DNA of 64,000 nucleotides from Leminorella grimontii ATCC 33999 = DSM 5078. Lineage in GTDB: Bacteria > Pseudomonadota > Gammaproteobacteria > Enterobacterales > Enterobacteriaceae. Under the pieces are notes generated by a model. That model saw nothing but the letters and a program-made list of their open reading frames with translations, ran no database searches and had not been told where the DNA came from. A program made the translations under genes and the position numbers. This document shows, piece after piece, positions 37,938-47,000 of this stretch; within the stretch, counting starts at the first letter, position 1, and each line of letters starts with the position of its first letter. The DNA lies in contig NZ_AUUA01000004.1 of NCBI RefSeq assembly GCF_000439085.1, forward strand, positions 62,001-126,000, written 5' to 3'.

Positions 37938-39137
37938 ATGCTGGTAGTTGAGATGATGAGTACGGGAGATGAGGTTCTGCACGGCCAAATCGTGGATACC
38001 AACGCGGCCTGGCTGGCGGACCTCTTTTTTCAACAGGGGCTGCCGCTGTCGACGCGCACGACGGTAGGGGATGACCTCGATAGTCTGGTTTCCACTCTGC
38101 TGCAGCGCAGCCTTTACGCCGACGTGCTAATCGTTAACGGCGGCCTGGGCCCGACCAGCGACGATCTGAGCGCGCTGGCGGCGGCGACGGCGGCAGGCGT
38201 GACGCTGGTGGAACACCCGGAGTGGATAGCCCGCATGGAGAGCTACTTTGCCGATCGCGGGCGTCCGATGTCGGACGCTAACCGCAAGCAGGCCATGCTT
38301 CCGTCTAATGCCGAGATGGTGGATAACCCGGTGGGCACCGCCTGTGGGTTTTCGTTGGTGATTAACGACTGCCTGATGTTTTTTACCCCCGGCGTGCCGT
38401 CCGAATTTAAGGTGATGGTGAAGGACCAAATCCTGCCCCGACTGCGCGAGCGCTATACGCTGCCCCAGCCTCCGCTGTGCCTGCGCTTAACGACCTTCGG
38501 CCGGACAGAGAGTGGCCTTGCCCAGCAGTTTGACGCGCTGCCGCTGCCGGAAGGCTGTGTGATGGGCTATCGTTCCTCGGCGCCGATTATCGAGCTGAAG
38601 CTGACCGGCCCGGCCGAGCATAGAGAGGATATGGAGGCCGCCTGGCAGCTGGTAAAGCAGGGTGTTGCCGACAATCTGATGTTCGAGGGAACGGAAGGGC
38701 TGCCCGCGACCATCGCCCGCAGGCTGAAAGATCGCGGGCTTACGCTGGCCCTGAGCGAGCGCTTTAGCGCCGGGCTGCTCAATTGGGCGCTATCATCGGC
38801 TAACGCGCCGCTTTGCGGCGGCGAGGTGGTTCATAACGTCGAGCAAAGCGGACTGGAAGCGCTGCTGGCGAAGGCAAAAAGTTTTGCTGACGCCCGTGGC
38901 GCTCTGATTGGGCTGGCGGTTGGCGAATATGAAAACGGCGAACTGTCGGTCGCGCTTCATACGCCGACGGGCGCTTTTGCGCAGCGCGTTCGCTATATGC
39001 CACGCAATCACAGCGTGAAGGTGCAGCAGGAGGTTAGCGTTACGCTGGCGCTGGACATGCTTTCCCGTTGGCTTTTGGGGCAGAGCGCGTTTGGCAACCA
39101 CGAATGGCTGGAAAAGCAGGAAACGATTTCCCGCTGA
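37938..39137 (+). CDS. yfaY: CinA-like protein YfaY (NMN deamidase-related)
   Basis: The product has 399 residues. The N-terminal about 250 residues form a COG1058/MoCF-like domain: MLSTGDEVLHGQ-type start (here MMSTGDEVLHGQIVDTNAAW), VNGGLGPTSDDLSALAA and FTPGVPSEFKVMV. The C-terminal part is a degenerate PncC-like domain (LTLALSERFSAGLL). E. coli YfaY, 400 residues, matches over its length and lacks demonstrated NMN deamidase activity; the biological role is unclear. GGGAG precedes the ATG by 6 bases. Confidence 0.9.
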   Translation: MLVVEMMSTGDEVLHGQIVDTNAAWLADLFFQQGLPLSTRTTVGDDLDSLVSTLLQRSLYADVLIVNGGLGPTSDDLSALAAATAAGVTLVEHPEWIARMESYFADRGRPMSDANRKQAMLPSNAEMVDNPVGTACGFSLVINDCLMFFTPGVPSEFKVMVKDQILPRLRERYTLPQPPLCLRLTTFGRTESGLAQQFDALPLPEGCVMGYRSSAPIIELKLTGPAEHREDMEAAWQLVKQGVADNLMFEGTEGLPATIARRLKDRGLTLALSERFSAGLLNWALSSANAPLCGGEVVHNVEQSGLEALLAKAKSFADARGALIGLAVGEYENGELSVALHTPTGAFAQRVRYMPRNHSVKVQQEVSVTLALDMLSRWLLGQSAFGNHEWLEKQETISR

Positions 39138-39181
39138 CGTCCTTCGGGCCGTACTGGCGACGGTACGGCCTTGCTCTTGCT

Positions 39182-40090
39182 TTACAGGTTTTTAATCTCT
39201 TCCGGCATGCCGCTCTTCAATATGTTCCAAAAGTGTTCTGCGGTTTTGTTCAGGCGGGTGTCCATTCTGTACACGTAGGCCTGGATGGGGATCGTCAGCT
39301 CCGGCGTATCCAGACACACCAGCCGCTTTTCCCTCAGTTCGTTAACGATAGAGTAGATGGGCAGCCAGGCGACGCCGTGGCCGTCCAGCGCCATGTTTTT
39401 CAACAGCTCGCTCATCGACGACATAAACAGCGTTTTCGGATCGATGGCCTTCACCTCGCCCAGGCGGCGGTTGACCAGCCGCCCCATGTAGGAGGCGCTG
39501 GTGTAGTTGAGCAGCGGCACCTGAGGCTGATAGATATCAAAACGGGGAAGCCCGTATTTATCGGTCGCGCACACCGGGTACAGCTCCGACTCAAAGATTT
39601 TCAGGTGGCAAAAGGGGGACTGCATCAGGTCTTCGTCATAAAAGGAGATGCTGAAGTCGTTCTTTCCTTCCCTCAGCGTGCTGACCACTTGCACCACGTC
39701 GATCGCCTCGACGTGATAAACGAATTCGCCGCCAACGCCTGAGAGCGAGTGGATAAGCTTAGGCATCAGGGCGGTTGCCAGCGAGTGGGCCGCGGCGATT
39801 TTAATGTTGGGCAGGCTTAACAGGTTGCGGCCGGACAGTTCGTTGAGGTTGCATTCCAACTGCTGGAGCAGGCTGCGGGTTTGGGAATGAAACAACTTTC
39901 CCTCTTCGGTAAGCTGCAGCGGCGTAGTGGTACGATCAAACAGTTCTACGCCCACGGCGGACTCCAGCGCCTTGATGCGGCGGCTGAAGGCCGGTTGAGA
40001 AATATTTCGCTCTTCGGCAGCGTGGGAGAAATGACGGCTGGCTTCGAGCGTCAAAAAATCGTACAGCCACTTTGTCTCTATATTTTTCAT
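39182..40090 (-). CDS. LysR-family regulator, HypT/YjiE-like
   Basis: The 302-residue LysR protein has the N-terminal winged helix (FLTLEASRHFSHAAEERNISQ, then PAFSRRIKALESAVGVELF) and a C-terminal effector domain. It is clearly similar to E. coli YjiE/HypT over its whole length (IETKWLYDFLTLE, KIAAAHSL, HVEAIDV, ASYMGRLVNR, MSSMSELLK, VAWLP, IPIQAYVYRMDTR). HypT responds to hypochlorite by methionine oxidation. Here the gene is divergent from an Asp/Glu racemase and a C4-dicarboxylate carrier gene, which are likely targets by position. That pairing is inference. Confidence 0.85.
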   Translation of the reverse strand: MKNIETKWLYDFLTLEASRHFSHAAEERNISQPAFSRRIKALESAVGVELFDRTTTPLQLTEEGKLFHSQTRSLLQQLECNLNELSGRNLLSLPNIKIAAAHSLATALMPKLIHSLSGVGGEFVYHVEAIDVVQVVSTLREGKNDFSISFYDEDLMQSPFCHLKIFESELYPVCATDKYGLPRFDIYQPQVPLLNYTSASYMGRLVNRRLGEVKAIDPKTLFMSSMSELLKNMALDGHGVAWLPIYSIVNELREKRLVCLDTPELTIPIQAYVYRMDTRLNKTAEHFWNILKSGMPEEIKNL

Positions 40091-40667
40091 TTTTCTGTTT
40101 CCGTTGCTCGCTATTTTTCCAACGCCTAAGTTTCTTGTTTATTTCTTCTTGGATTTATTTTTATTCATGAAAAGAAAATAAGCGATCGCTGTCGTAGAGT
40201 GATTAAGAGGCCGCGCCTTAATCCCATTCGCTACCTGCCTTTAGTTTTACACCGCTATTTGATTTTTGCATAGCCCCTTCGTTTCCGACATCGTAACTGA
40301 ATGCATTGCCAAAGCCGCAATGGCAGTGAGGTTGCCTAGCCTTGAGGTCATATTGCCACAGGTTTTTTCCTTCGTTGAGCCTCTTAAACGCAGAGTGTGA
40401 TCGATGGTTATGCAGATTTTGCATCGACCCATACATACTTGCATTTCTTTTCCCGAATGGGCGTAGTTATATAGTCGACAGTGAATTGAGTAATTCAGCT
40501 ATGCAGTAAATAGGCATTAATTCAGCGATAAAAGAAAAATTAATGTTAACAAGGTTAATTGATGTGGTGCTTTTCTTCATTATTAAGCATCAGGGGATCC
40601 TTTATATCCAAATTAAGGAAGCCAGCCCCGTTCTCATTAATTAATTGCGTTATCTGGAGGCGTTAAC
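40091..40667. other. Long divergent intergenic region (hypT-like / racemase)
   Basis: The gap is about 577 bases. Both ends are AT-rich and can hold the two divergent promoters. The middle part (40218-40436, minus) is open for 72 codons with ordinary amino-acid composition and an HCHCGF motif, but it has no convincing ribosome binding site. A second ORF overlaps it in another frame. It may be a decayed gene; I do not recognise it. No strong terminator or repeat is seen. Confidence 0.35.
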
Positions 40668-41387
40668 GTGAAAGGTTTAATAGGCGTTCTGGGCGGCATG
40701 GGGCCGGCGGCAACGGTAGATATGTTTAATAAATTTGTGACGTTTACCTCGGCCGGAAGCGATCAGGAGCATATCCCGCTCATTATCTCTTCTATCCCCG
40801 ATATTCCTGACAGAACCACGGCGCTGATGCACGGCGGCGCGTCGCCGTTCCCGGTCATGGCCGACTACATGAAGCGGCTGGAGGCGGCAGGCGCCGAGTG
40901 CATCGTTATCCCCTGCAATACCGCTCATTACTGGTTTTCAGAACTGAAAGACGCCTGCGACGTGGAGCTATTAAGCATCGTAGAAACCACCATGGATGAA
41001 GTGGTGGCTTCCGGCAAGCGGCGTATCGGGCTTTTGGCGACCAACGCCACGCTCTATATGGGGCTTTACCAGAAAGGCATTGAGGAGCGAGGACTTGAGT
41101 GCATCCGTCCTGATGAAGAGAGCCAGAAGCAGGTGATGGAAAGCATTTACGCTCTGAAGGCGGGAGAGCTTCCCCGCGCCAAGCAGATGATGGTTGAGCA
41201 GGCGAATGCGCTTTTTGCCCGCGGTGCGGAAATTATCGTACTGGGCTGTACGGAAGTGCCGGTGATCCTGGCGGACGCCGTGTCGGCCAATCCGGAAAAA
41301 TACGTCGACTCTACCGGCGCTTTAGTCAGGGCGGGGATTCGGTGGTACGAGGAGCGGGTGGGGAAGCGCTGTTTGCTTACGAAGTAG
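40668..41387 (+). CDS. Aspartate/glutamate racemase family protein
   Basis: The product has 239 residues. The family's two catalytic cysteines are present: C83 in IVIPCNTAHYW and C194 in IVLGCTEVPVI. The start LIGVLGGMGPAATVDMF is also typical. Relatives such as E. coli YgeA are broad-specificity amino-acid racemases, and others interconvert L- and D-aspartate. The GTG start is well supported by GGAGG 9 bases upstream. The downstream Dcu-type carrier suggests aspartate as substrate. It is divergent from a HypT-like regulator. Confidence 0.88.
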   Translation: MKGLIGVLGGMGPAATVDMFNKFVTFTSAGSDQEHIPLIISSIPDIPDRTTALMHGGASPFPVMADYMKRLEAAGAECIVIPCNTAHYWFSELKDACDVELLSIVETTMDEVVASGKRRIGLLATNATLYMGLYQKGIEERGLECIRPDEESQKQVMESIYALKAGELPRAKQMMVEQANALFARGAEIIVLGCTEVPVILADAVSANPEKYVDSTGALVRAGIRWYEERVGKRCLLTK

Positions 41388-41463
41388 AACAATAAAGAAA
41401 GACCGATACGCACTAACGTTTTTATTTTCATCATATTAATAACATTACAAGGTGGAGTTCGTT

Positions 41464-42765
41464 ATGGTTTGGTTAGAGATAATCGTTGTTCTGGGTGCGA
41501 TATTTTTCGGCATCCGCTTAGGTGGGATAGGCATCGGTCTGTGCGGCGGGCTGGGGCTGGCGATACTGACGCTGGGCTTCGGCCTTCCTATCGGTTCGCC
41601 GCCGGTTGACGTTATTCTGATTATTATGACGGTAGTGGTCGCCGCGTCCGCTCTACAGGCCGCAGGCGGTATGGACTACCTGGTTAAGGTCGCCGGCGCG
41701 TTTATGCGGCGCAACCCGAAGTACATCAACATCATTGCGCCTATCATCACCTGGACGATGACCATCATGGCGGGCACCGGCTTTATCGTGTTCTCTACGC
41801 TGCCGGTGATTGCCGAGGTGGCGAAGGAGTCCGGCATTCGTCCGTCAAGGACGCTGGCCGGCTCTGTCGTTGCTTCGCAAATCGCCATTTCCGGCTCGCC
41901 CATCAGCGCTGCCATGGCGGCTATGCTGACCATTATGGAAGGCAACGGCGTCACCTTTATTCAGGTAATGGCGGTGTGCCTGCCCGCATCGTTCGTTGCG
42001 GCGATGGTAGCGGCGTTTATCGCTTCACGTCAGGGCTGTGAGCTGGAGGATGATGAGGTCTACCTTGAGCGCCTGCAAAAAGGGCTGGTGCGCAAGTATG
42101 AAGAGAAACAGGACTGCGGCTCGCCGAGCGCCAAGCTTTCCGTCGCGCTGTTCCTGCTGGCGACGGTGGCTATCGTGGTGCTGGCCGCCTTCCCGTCCCT
42201 TCGTCCGGGCTTTGACATCGGCAAACCGATGGGAACGCGGGATATCATCATTATCTGCATGATGTCCGCCGCCTGCCTGATGGTGGTCTTTTGTAAAACC
42301 TCGACCGACTCGGTTGTGTTAGCGCCCACTTTCCGTGCCGGCATGAGTTCGGTGGCGGTTATTCTGGGTATCGTCACGCTGGGTACGACCTTTGTTGACG
42401 CCCACATGGTGGAGATCAAGGCGATCGCCGGCGACGTGCTTGCTGCCTATCCGATGCTGCTGGCGCTGGTGCTGTTTGGCACCTGTGCGCTGCTGTACTC
42501 GCAGGGCGCCACCACGCCGTTGATTATTCCTCTGGCGGTTGCGCTCGGCGTGCCGACCTGGGCGATTCTGGCGTCCTACGTGGCGGTGACAGGGGTGTTT
42601 GTGCTGCCGACCTACCCGACGTCGCTGGCGGCCATGGAGTTTGACACCACCGGCACGACGCGGGTCGGTAAGTACGTGCTTAACCATCCGTTTATGCTGC
42701 CGGGCCTTGGCGGGATTGCGGCAGGCGTGGCGTTCGGGTTCCTGCTGGCGCCGATGGTGGTGTAA
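41464..42765 (+). CDS. Anaerobic C4-dicarboxylate transporter, Dcu family
   Basis: The inner-membrane carrier has 433 residues, the same length as E. coli DcuA, with about 10-12 helices. Conserved Dcu stretches include FFGIRLGGIGIGLCGGLG, ALQAAGGMDYLV, RRNPKYINIIAPI, AGTGFIVFSTLPVIAEVAKE, LYSQGATTPLIIP and VLPTYPTSLAAMEFDTTGTT. Dcu carriers exchange fumarate, aspartate and succinate. It diverges from DcuA and DcuB in many positions, so I give no symbol. ATG 41464 has GGTGGAG at good spacing; GTG 41452 is in frame but too close to that site. The gap to the racemase gene is short, so cotranscription is likely. Confidence 0.85.
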   Translation: MVWLEIIVVLGAIFFGIRLGGIGIGLCGGLGLAILTLGFGLPIGSPPVDVILIIMTVVVAASALQAAGGMDYLVKVAGAFMRRNPKYINIIAPIITWTMTIMAGTGFIVFSTLPVIAEVAKESGIRPSRTLAGSVVASQIAISGSPISAAMAAMLTIMEGNGVTFIQVMAVCLPASFVAAMVAAFIASRQGCELEDDEVYLERLQKGLVRKYEEKQDCGSPSAKLSVALFLLATVAIVVLAAFPSLRPGFDIGKPMGTRDIIIICMMSAACLMVVFCKTSTDSVVLAPTFRAGMSSVAVILGIVTLGTTFVDAHMVEIKAIAGDVLAAYPMLLALVLFGTCALLYSQGATTPLIIPLAVALGVPTWAILASYVAVTGVFVLPTYPTSLAAMEFDTTGTTRVGKYVLNHPFMLPGLGGIAAGVAFGFLLAPMVV

Positions 42766-42793
42766 AGCAGAATTAGAGAGCGTTATACTGACG

Positions 42794-42823
42794 GGCCTCG
42801 CGATTTATCGCGGGGCCTTTTTG
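42794..42823 (+). terminator. Intrinsic terminator after the Dcu carrier gene
   Basis: GGCCTCGCGA and TCGCGGGGCC form a 10-bp stem (one G-T pair) with a TTTA loop, followed by five T. It begins 29 bases past the stop. Confidence 0.9.
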
Positions 42824-42858
42824 TATATTTGGTCTCGTCGGTTTGAACAGGAGCCTTG

Positions 42859-43464
42859 ATGAAAAGAGCGTTTTGCGGTTTTCTGGCGCTGGTGGCGCTT
42901 TTACTGCTTGGAGGCTGTGGCGATAAAGACATTAGAACCCCCGAAAGTAAGGTACTGCTGTCATCGCCGGAGCTGCGGGAAAAGGCGAGAAATCTTCCCC
43001 ACAGGTTTGAAGATAAAAACCTGCGCTATGAGGTTCGTTATGCGGACAATTGGGGCGATGCGACGGTTGACGACGGTGACCTTATTTTATACCGGCTGGA
43101 TGACGAGGGTGAAAAATACGGCCCCGTCGTTTTGGTGTCGATAAGCGATTATGACTCTTTGCTTTTTACGTCTGCTGCTTCCTTCGGTAAAGAGGTTAAA
43201 AAGTCACTGCAGGCAGAGCATGGATTCAAAGCGGTTAAACTGCTGACTTCAGAAAGCGTCAGCTGGTATTCAAGCAAAGCTATTCACTTGGAATATACGG
43301 CCATTCAGGACGACGACCCTCTGAAGTATTTTGAACAGATGTATATTAATGACGATAAAAACAAGAAGTCAGTGATATTAGTCTTCACGTGTCAGGTGGA
43401 TGAATGCGATGCGGCCAGGGATGAGGCGATGCTGATCTTTCATTCGTTTCGGTTTATTAGGTGA
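42859..43464 (+). CDS. Predicted lipoprotein
   Basis: The product has 201 residues. The N-terminus (KRAFCGFLALVALLLLGGCG) is a lipoprotein signal with lipobox LGGC, lipidated cysteine at about position 19. The mature part has strand-rich stretches (LRYEVRYADNWGDATV; VVLVSISDYDSLLFT; KSVILVFTCQVDECDAARDEA) and a cysteine near the C-terminus. I do not recognise a named family. AGGAG lies 5 bases before ATG 42859; a TTG 3 bases upstream is in frame. It is the first gene of an accessory patch. Confidence 0.7.
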   Translation: MKRAFCGFLALVALLLLGGCGDKDIRTPESKVLLSSPELREKARNLPHRFEDKNLRYEVRYADNWGDATVDDGDLILYRLDDEGEKYGPVVLVSISDYDSLLFTSAASFGKEVKKSLQAEHGFKAVKLLTSESVSWYSSKAIHLEYTAIQDDDPLKYFEQMYINDDKNKKSVILVFTCQVDECDAARDEAMLIFHSFRFIR

Positions 43465-43522
43465 GCAGTACAAATACCGAATAACGACGGATCGAGATAA
43501 TATCCACTAACGGAGGAACGGC

Positions 43523-43873
43523 ATGAATTATAAAGTCATAAAGCCTCATCGGAGCGAATTCCCAAACCCTATCACCTTTTCTAAGGGCGACAGGCTAGCC
43601 GTAGGGGAAAAATATGAGGGAGATGAAGGCTGGGAAGATTGGTATTACTGTGAAACAGCATTGCAAATCGCAGGCTGGGTGCCTAAGCAGGTTATTCGCT
43701 GGGTGAGCGACAGTGAAGGCGAAGCGCTGGAAGACTACACGGCGAAGGAAATGGACGTCGATGAAGGGGACGTTTTGACGGGGGTAAAAGAGCTTAACGG
43801 CTGGGTATGGTGTCGGAATGATTCTTCCAAGGAGGAGGGGTGGGTGCCGGTGGGGAATCTTGTTCCGGTTTGA
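43523..43873 (+). CDS. Small protein with two SH3-like repeats
   Basis: The soluble 116-residue protein has no signal peptide. Two similar SH3-like units are visible: FSKGDRLAVGEKYEG...AGWVPKQVI (about 19-58) and MDVDEGDVLTGVKELN...EGWVPVGNLV (about 76-114). Each ends in a GWVP strand. It is related to short bacterial variant SH3 proteins of unknown function. GGAGG lies 6 bases before the ATG, and the next gene starts 30 bases after it. Confidence 0.7.
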   Translation: MNYKVIKPHRSEFPNPITFSKGDRLAVGEKYEGDEGWEDWYYCETALQIAGWVPKQVIRWVSDSEGEALEDYTAKEMDVDEGDVLTGVKELNGWVWCRNDSSKEEGWVPVGNLVPV

Positions 43874-43902
43874 GCTTCGCTATGTCTAATAGGGTAAAAC
43901 CA

Positions 43903-44607
43903 ATGACTGTCGAATTATATCAGGGAACGTACTCTCCGCTTACCGCTGAAATTGGTTTTCTGAAATGCGATCTTAACGTTGCTGTTAATGCCTATATTCA
44001 ATGGATGAAGAAAGTTCACCAGCCGCGGGGCGTTGATATTTCAGGCGTTTTCATGTCTAAAGATTCGCTCGATATGCTGTTGCCGGAGCTGCTGCCGTTA
44101 ACAAGCATTGAGAGGCGAAGAATACTGTTTGTATCTACTGTCGGTGGTTGGACCGCCTATTTTGACAACGGATGGAGAGGTGCGGATGCGTTCAGTTCAG
44201 TGAGCTATCTTGCCAAACTTATTGGATGTACCGGCGTGCGCATGCATTATTCTCCTGATTTACCCGGTAAATTGGGGGCCGTTATTATGGAAATTTATTC
44301 CGGAAATAGTATCGATATTCCCAATACGCTGCGTTCTATCGCCGCTGTCAATGAAGGTACAAAATGGACCTTTGATGCGGGCGGGGAAGTACAGCAGTTT
44401 GAAGATATACGGCAATATAAAAACAGGACAGTAAAAAGCCGATTTACAGCCGCTATGTTGGAAAGTTACCTAAGTTCGCTGGATATTCAGGCGTTTGATG
44501 AAAAATTTTACGATGCAAAGAACGCCGTATTGGTTCACAAGATTGGCCCTATGGTAAAAGGCGCAAAGGAGTATAGCCTTGCTGAAGTACGGCAGGCGTG
44601 GAGATAA
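43903..44607 (+). CDS. Hypothetical protein, possible orphan immunity protein
   Basis: The product has 234 residues, is soluble, and has no signal peptide. Segments such as RILFVSTVGGWTAYFDNGWRG and the C-terminal EYSLAEVRQAW look well conserved in type, but I cannot name the family. Its size, composition and place among SH3-like, Sel1-like and helical-repeat genes resemble immunity genes of polymorphic-toxin loci. ATG 43903 is preferred because AGGG lies 8 bases upstream; ATG 43882 and 43840 are in frame but would approach or overlap the SH3-like gene. Confidence 0.6.
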   Translation: MTVELYQGTYSPLTAEIGFLKCDLNVAVNAYIQWMKKVHQPRGVDISGVFMSKDSLDMLLPELLPLTSIERRRILFVSTVGGWTAYFDNGWRGADAFSSVSYLAKLIGCTGVRMHYSPDLPGKLGAVIMEIYSGNSIDIPNTLRSIAAVNEGTKWTFDAGGEVQQFEDIRQYKNRTVKSRFTAAMLESYLSSLDIQAFDEKFYDAKNAVLVHKIGPMVKGAKEYSLAEVRQAWR

Positions 44608-44652
44608 CTGGCCCTTTTCTAAAATATATAAATCCATTCAAGGGAAGGAAAT

Positions 44653-45630
44653 ATGTATAAGTTTTTAATAATCTTTTTTATTTTATCAGGAGCAGTGAGC
44701 GCTCAGGATAAGCTGGAGGATTTTAACCACTCGCCAAAATGGGCTGATTCAGCGGGTAGAATCAATCCAGATACGGGGCTGCTGAAGTATTTCCAGAATG
44801 AAAAATTTGTTTGCCAAAATGAGTCTGAATTCACGCCGAAAGAGACTCCGGCGGCTGCAAAAGCGTTCAGCGATTTTATTCAGTATGCCTCGAAAGGCGA
44901 TCAAATAGAGGGATTTTGGGGCGATGCTAAACATAGACAACAACGCGAAGATTTGCTCGTTGCGGCGGTAAAGGCGGGGAGCTGGAAGGCGACCTATGTG
45001 AATAGCGTTTGGGCAATAAAATATCCAAGCGCAGAGACGCCGGCGGACGTTGCCGCCACCCGGCTTCGAGAGCTTGTTGCGAAGGGCATACCTATTGCCG
45101 CATACAAATATGCGACGTATTTGTACGGTCGAGACGATATGGCTATGTATTACTTGCTCGCGGAGGCCGTTAAACGCGGCAGCCCGGAAGCCATGTCGTT
45201 AGTGGGAAGGACAATTGTTATTCGCGCTCAGGAACTGCATCCTTTGGGGAAACGTCTGCTTGAATGCGCCATAGAACAAGGCGACGCGAATGCCTACAAT
45301 CACCTCGGCGTTCTTGCCGATATGGAAGGCCGGCGGCTGGATGCTTACCGTTTATGGGAAAAGGGTGTGAATGCAGGGTGCGAAGAGTGCATTGTCAAAA
45401 TGAGCAATCTGGCTCAGGTCCGTCAGGGCTATGGCGTAAATGTGCCAATGATGGAGCTAATGCCTGAGCTTACGGCGATTAAAGCATTTTATGAAAATAA
45501 TTTTTTCTATGAATTAACCGAGTTATCGGATTTTCGGCGCAGTTTACCTGATGGTATGGCATTTCATATGAAAGATGCCGAACTATTAGATTTACTCAGG
45601 TTAGAGAAACGTTTTCGCCAGCAGCCTTGA
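44653..45630 (+). CDS. Exported Sel1-like/TPR repeat protein
   Basis: The product has 325 residues with a signal peptide (FLIIFFILSGAVSAQ, cleavage near residue 17). The C-terminal two-thirds consist of alpha-helical repeats of the Sel1/TPR type: AAYKYATYLYGRDDMAMYYL, AVKRGSPEAMSLVGRTI, AIEQGDANAYNHLGVLAD and GVNAGCEECIVKMSNLAQ. The tail (LPDGMAFHMKDAELLDLLR) may be the DUF6396 type, though I am not certain. Periplasmic repeat proteins of this type often accompany secreted toxins. AAGGAAG lies 4 bases before the ATG. Confidence 0.65.
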   Translation: MYKFLIIFFILSGAVSAQDKLEDFNHSPKWADSAGRINPDTGLLKYFQNEKFVCQNESEFTPKETPAAAKAFSDFIQYASKGDQIEGFWGDAKHRQQREDLLVAAVKAGSWKATYVNSVWAIKYPSAETPADVAATRLRELVAKGIPIAAYKYATYLYGRDDMAMYYLLAEAVKRGSPEAMSLVGRTIVIRAQELHPLGKRLLECAIEQGDANAYNHLGVLADMEGRRLDAYRLWEKGVNAGCEECIVKMSNLAQVRQGYGVNVPMMELMPELTAIKAFYENNFFYELTELSDFRRSLPDGMAFHMKDAELLDLLRLEKRFRQQP

Positions 45631-45872
45631 GATTAAATGCGCCGTTGTTGAAACGGCGTGGGAAATAAACATTAAAGGTTAATTTGGCCTATCACAATAG
45701 CGAGAAGGCCAAATCTCCTGTGGCGGGACGTTCAGCGCCTGCGTAATAAGCCTCTCTCCCTGTGGATAAAAGAGAGTTTGGAAGAACCCGCCGTTTGATA
45801 GGGTGGATTATGATTTGAAAATGATAGGGGTTCTCTTGTCTAGATATGATTTATTCAACAAAGTCAAGCCAG
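45631..45872. other. Non-coding gap with two hairpins
   Basis: CGCCGTT / AACGGCG (45640-45658) is a tight hairpin 10 bases after the Sel1-like gene stop. ATTTGGCC / GGCCAAAT (45682-45714) is a longer-looped one. Neither has a T-run. The sequence then becomes AT-rich. Confidence 0.4.
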
Positions 45873-46193
45873 CTAATCTTTCTTATATAAAGCGTCATAA
45901 CATCTTTCTGTAGAAAACAGGTCATATCGGTAAAAGCAATAGTCTGAAAATTGCTTAAGCTCTTTTTCATTTAAATCATTAAACGCAGGCGTATCACAAC
46001 CAGCATTACAATTTGTTGGGTCTATAAAGAAAACCTGTGTACTTGCATGTTTTTTAATAAAAAAATCATATTTTTTATCCTCTTTGAATTCATCATGAAT
46101 TATCTCAATACCAATAAAAATCCAAGTCAGAATCGCTATTAATACAATCATGATAAAACTCAAAAAACACTTGTTTTTAATAATATTATCCAT
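45873..46193 (-). CDS. Hypothetical single-pass membrane protein
   Basis: The product has 106 residues. One transmembrane helix (FLSFIMIVLIAILTWIFIG) lies at about 10-28, followed by a charged stretch. Four cysteines in the outer part (CNAGCD, DYCFYRYD, ERCYDA) could form disulfides if the C-terminus is periplasmic. It is AT-rich compared with the core and has no recognised family. AGAGG lies 6 bases upstream of the ATG on the minus strand, which supports a real gene. Confidence 0.55.
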   Translation of the reverse strand: MDNIIKNKCFLSFIMIVLIAILTWIFIGIEIIHDEFKEDKKYDFFIKKHASTQVFFIDPTNCNAGCDTPAFNDLNEKELKQFSDYCFYRYDLFSTERCYDALYKKD

Positions 46194-46385
46194 AATATAC
46201 CTCTAAGGCCTTTGATGTTCTTTAGCACATCTGCCCAAATTATTTCCTTATTTTCACCAAACTAGGTAATGTAAAAATACCTAAGTAGAGTGGAGATAAA
46301 TTTTCTAGATGTTACTTCATTATCTGTATCATATCAGTTTCTCAGGATTACATGTAACTTTCTGAAAATGATAAAGGTTTAGGTT

Positions 46386-46799
46386 ATGATCAGTACACCA
46401 GATGAATTTATAAAATTAATAAACAGTAATTGTCCTAATGAATATAATCTAGCCGGAAGGAAAGAGGCGCCTGTCCCCGTGTGGCTTGAACTCATTAAGG
46501 GATATCCCGACATGAGAGTGTGGGTTGCGCGAAACAGGACAATCCCTAGAGAAATAATGGATTATCTTTCTAAAGATGACAATCCTGTCGTTCGGGAAGC
46601 AATATCTGCTAAATATCCACTTGATGTAGATATGTATCTTCTATTTTCTAGAGACCCCGATGAGGGGATTCGAGCCAGGCTAATCTTTAACAAAGGACTG
46701 CCAGTCTTCATTTTGAAGCACATGGCTGAAAACGATCCTAGTGATTTTGTTAGGGAGAAAGCGTTAGAAAAATATATGCAGATAAAATTAGGGGCGTGA
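46386..46799 (+). CDS. Helical-repeat hypothetical protein
   Basis: The product has 137 residues, all helical in appearance. About three short repeats resemble HEAT or leucine-rich-variant units: MRVWVARNRTIPREIMDYLS, NPVVREAISAKYPLDVDMYL and EGIRARLIFNKGLPVFILKH, each starting with a V/IRxxI-type helix. Similar small repeat proteins occur as immunity genes, but no toxin is adjacent. AAAGG lies 10 bases before the ATG. The gene is AT-rich and is followed after 2 bases by a 31-codon ORF. Confidence 0.55.
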   Translation: MISTPDEFIKLINSNCPNEYNLAGRKEAPVPVWLELIKGYPDMRVWVARNRTIPREIMDYLSKDDNPVVREAISAKYPLDVDMYLLFSRDPDEGIRARLIFNKGLPVFILKHMAENDPSDFVREKALEKYMQIKLGA

Positions 46800-46801
46800 C
46801 T

Positions 46802-46897
46802 ATGCTAGATATCTCATATTTATCAGATAGTAATGGTAGTAAACCTTCATTTACTATTCATGATAGCGATATTTCTTTTTATAACGCATCATTTTAA
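46802..46897 (+). pseudogene. 31-codon ORF, probable truncated gene start
   Basis: ATG 46802 follows the preceding stop by 2 bases and opens a frame that reads MLDISYLSDSNGSKPSFTIH and stops after 31 codons. The stop lies close to the change from AT-rich to ordinary composition. This looks like the translationally coupled 5' remnant of a longer gene cut at an old junction, though a genuine micropeptide is not excluded. Confidence 0.35.
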
Positions 46898-47000
46898 AAA
46901 ATTCTCCGCCAGTTTCCAAAAACTTGATTTCCCCAAAAGAAAACCACCGCGTCCTGCATTACCTTATCCCCTCAACCAACAATCCAACGCGACACCTAAA

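Noticed and set aside
40218-40444. Two overlapping minus-strand ORFs of 65 and 72 codons
   Set aside because: They overlap in different frames, lack ribosome binding sites and have no recognised similarity; noted only as a possible decayed gene.
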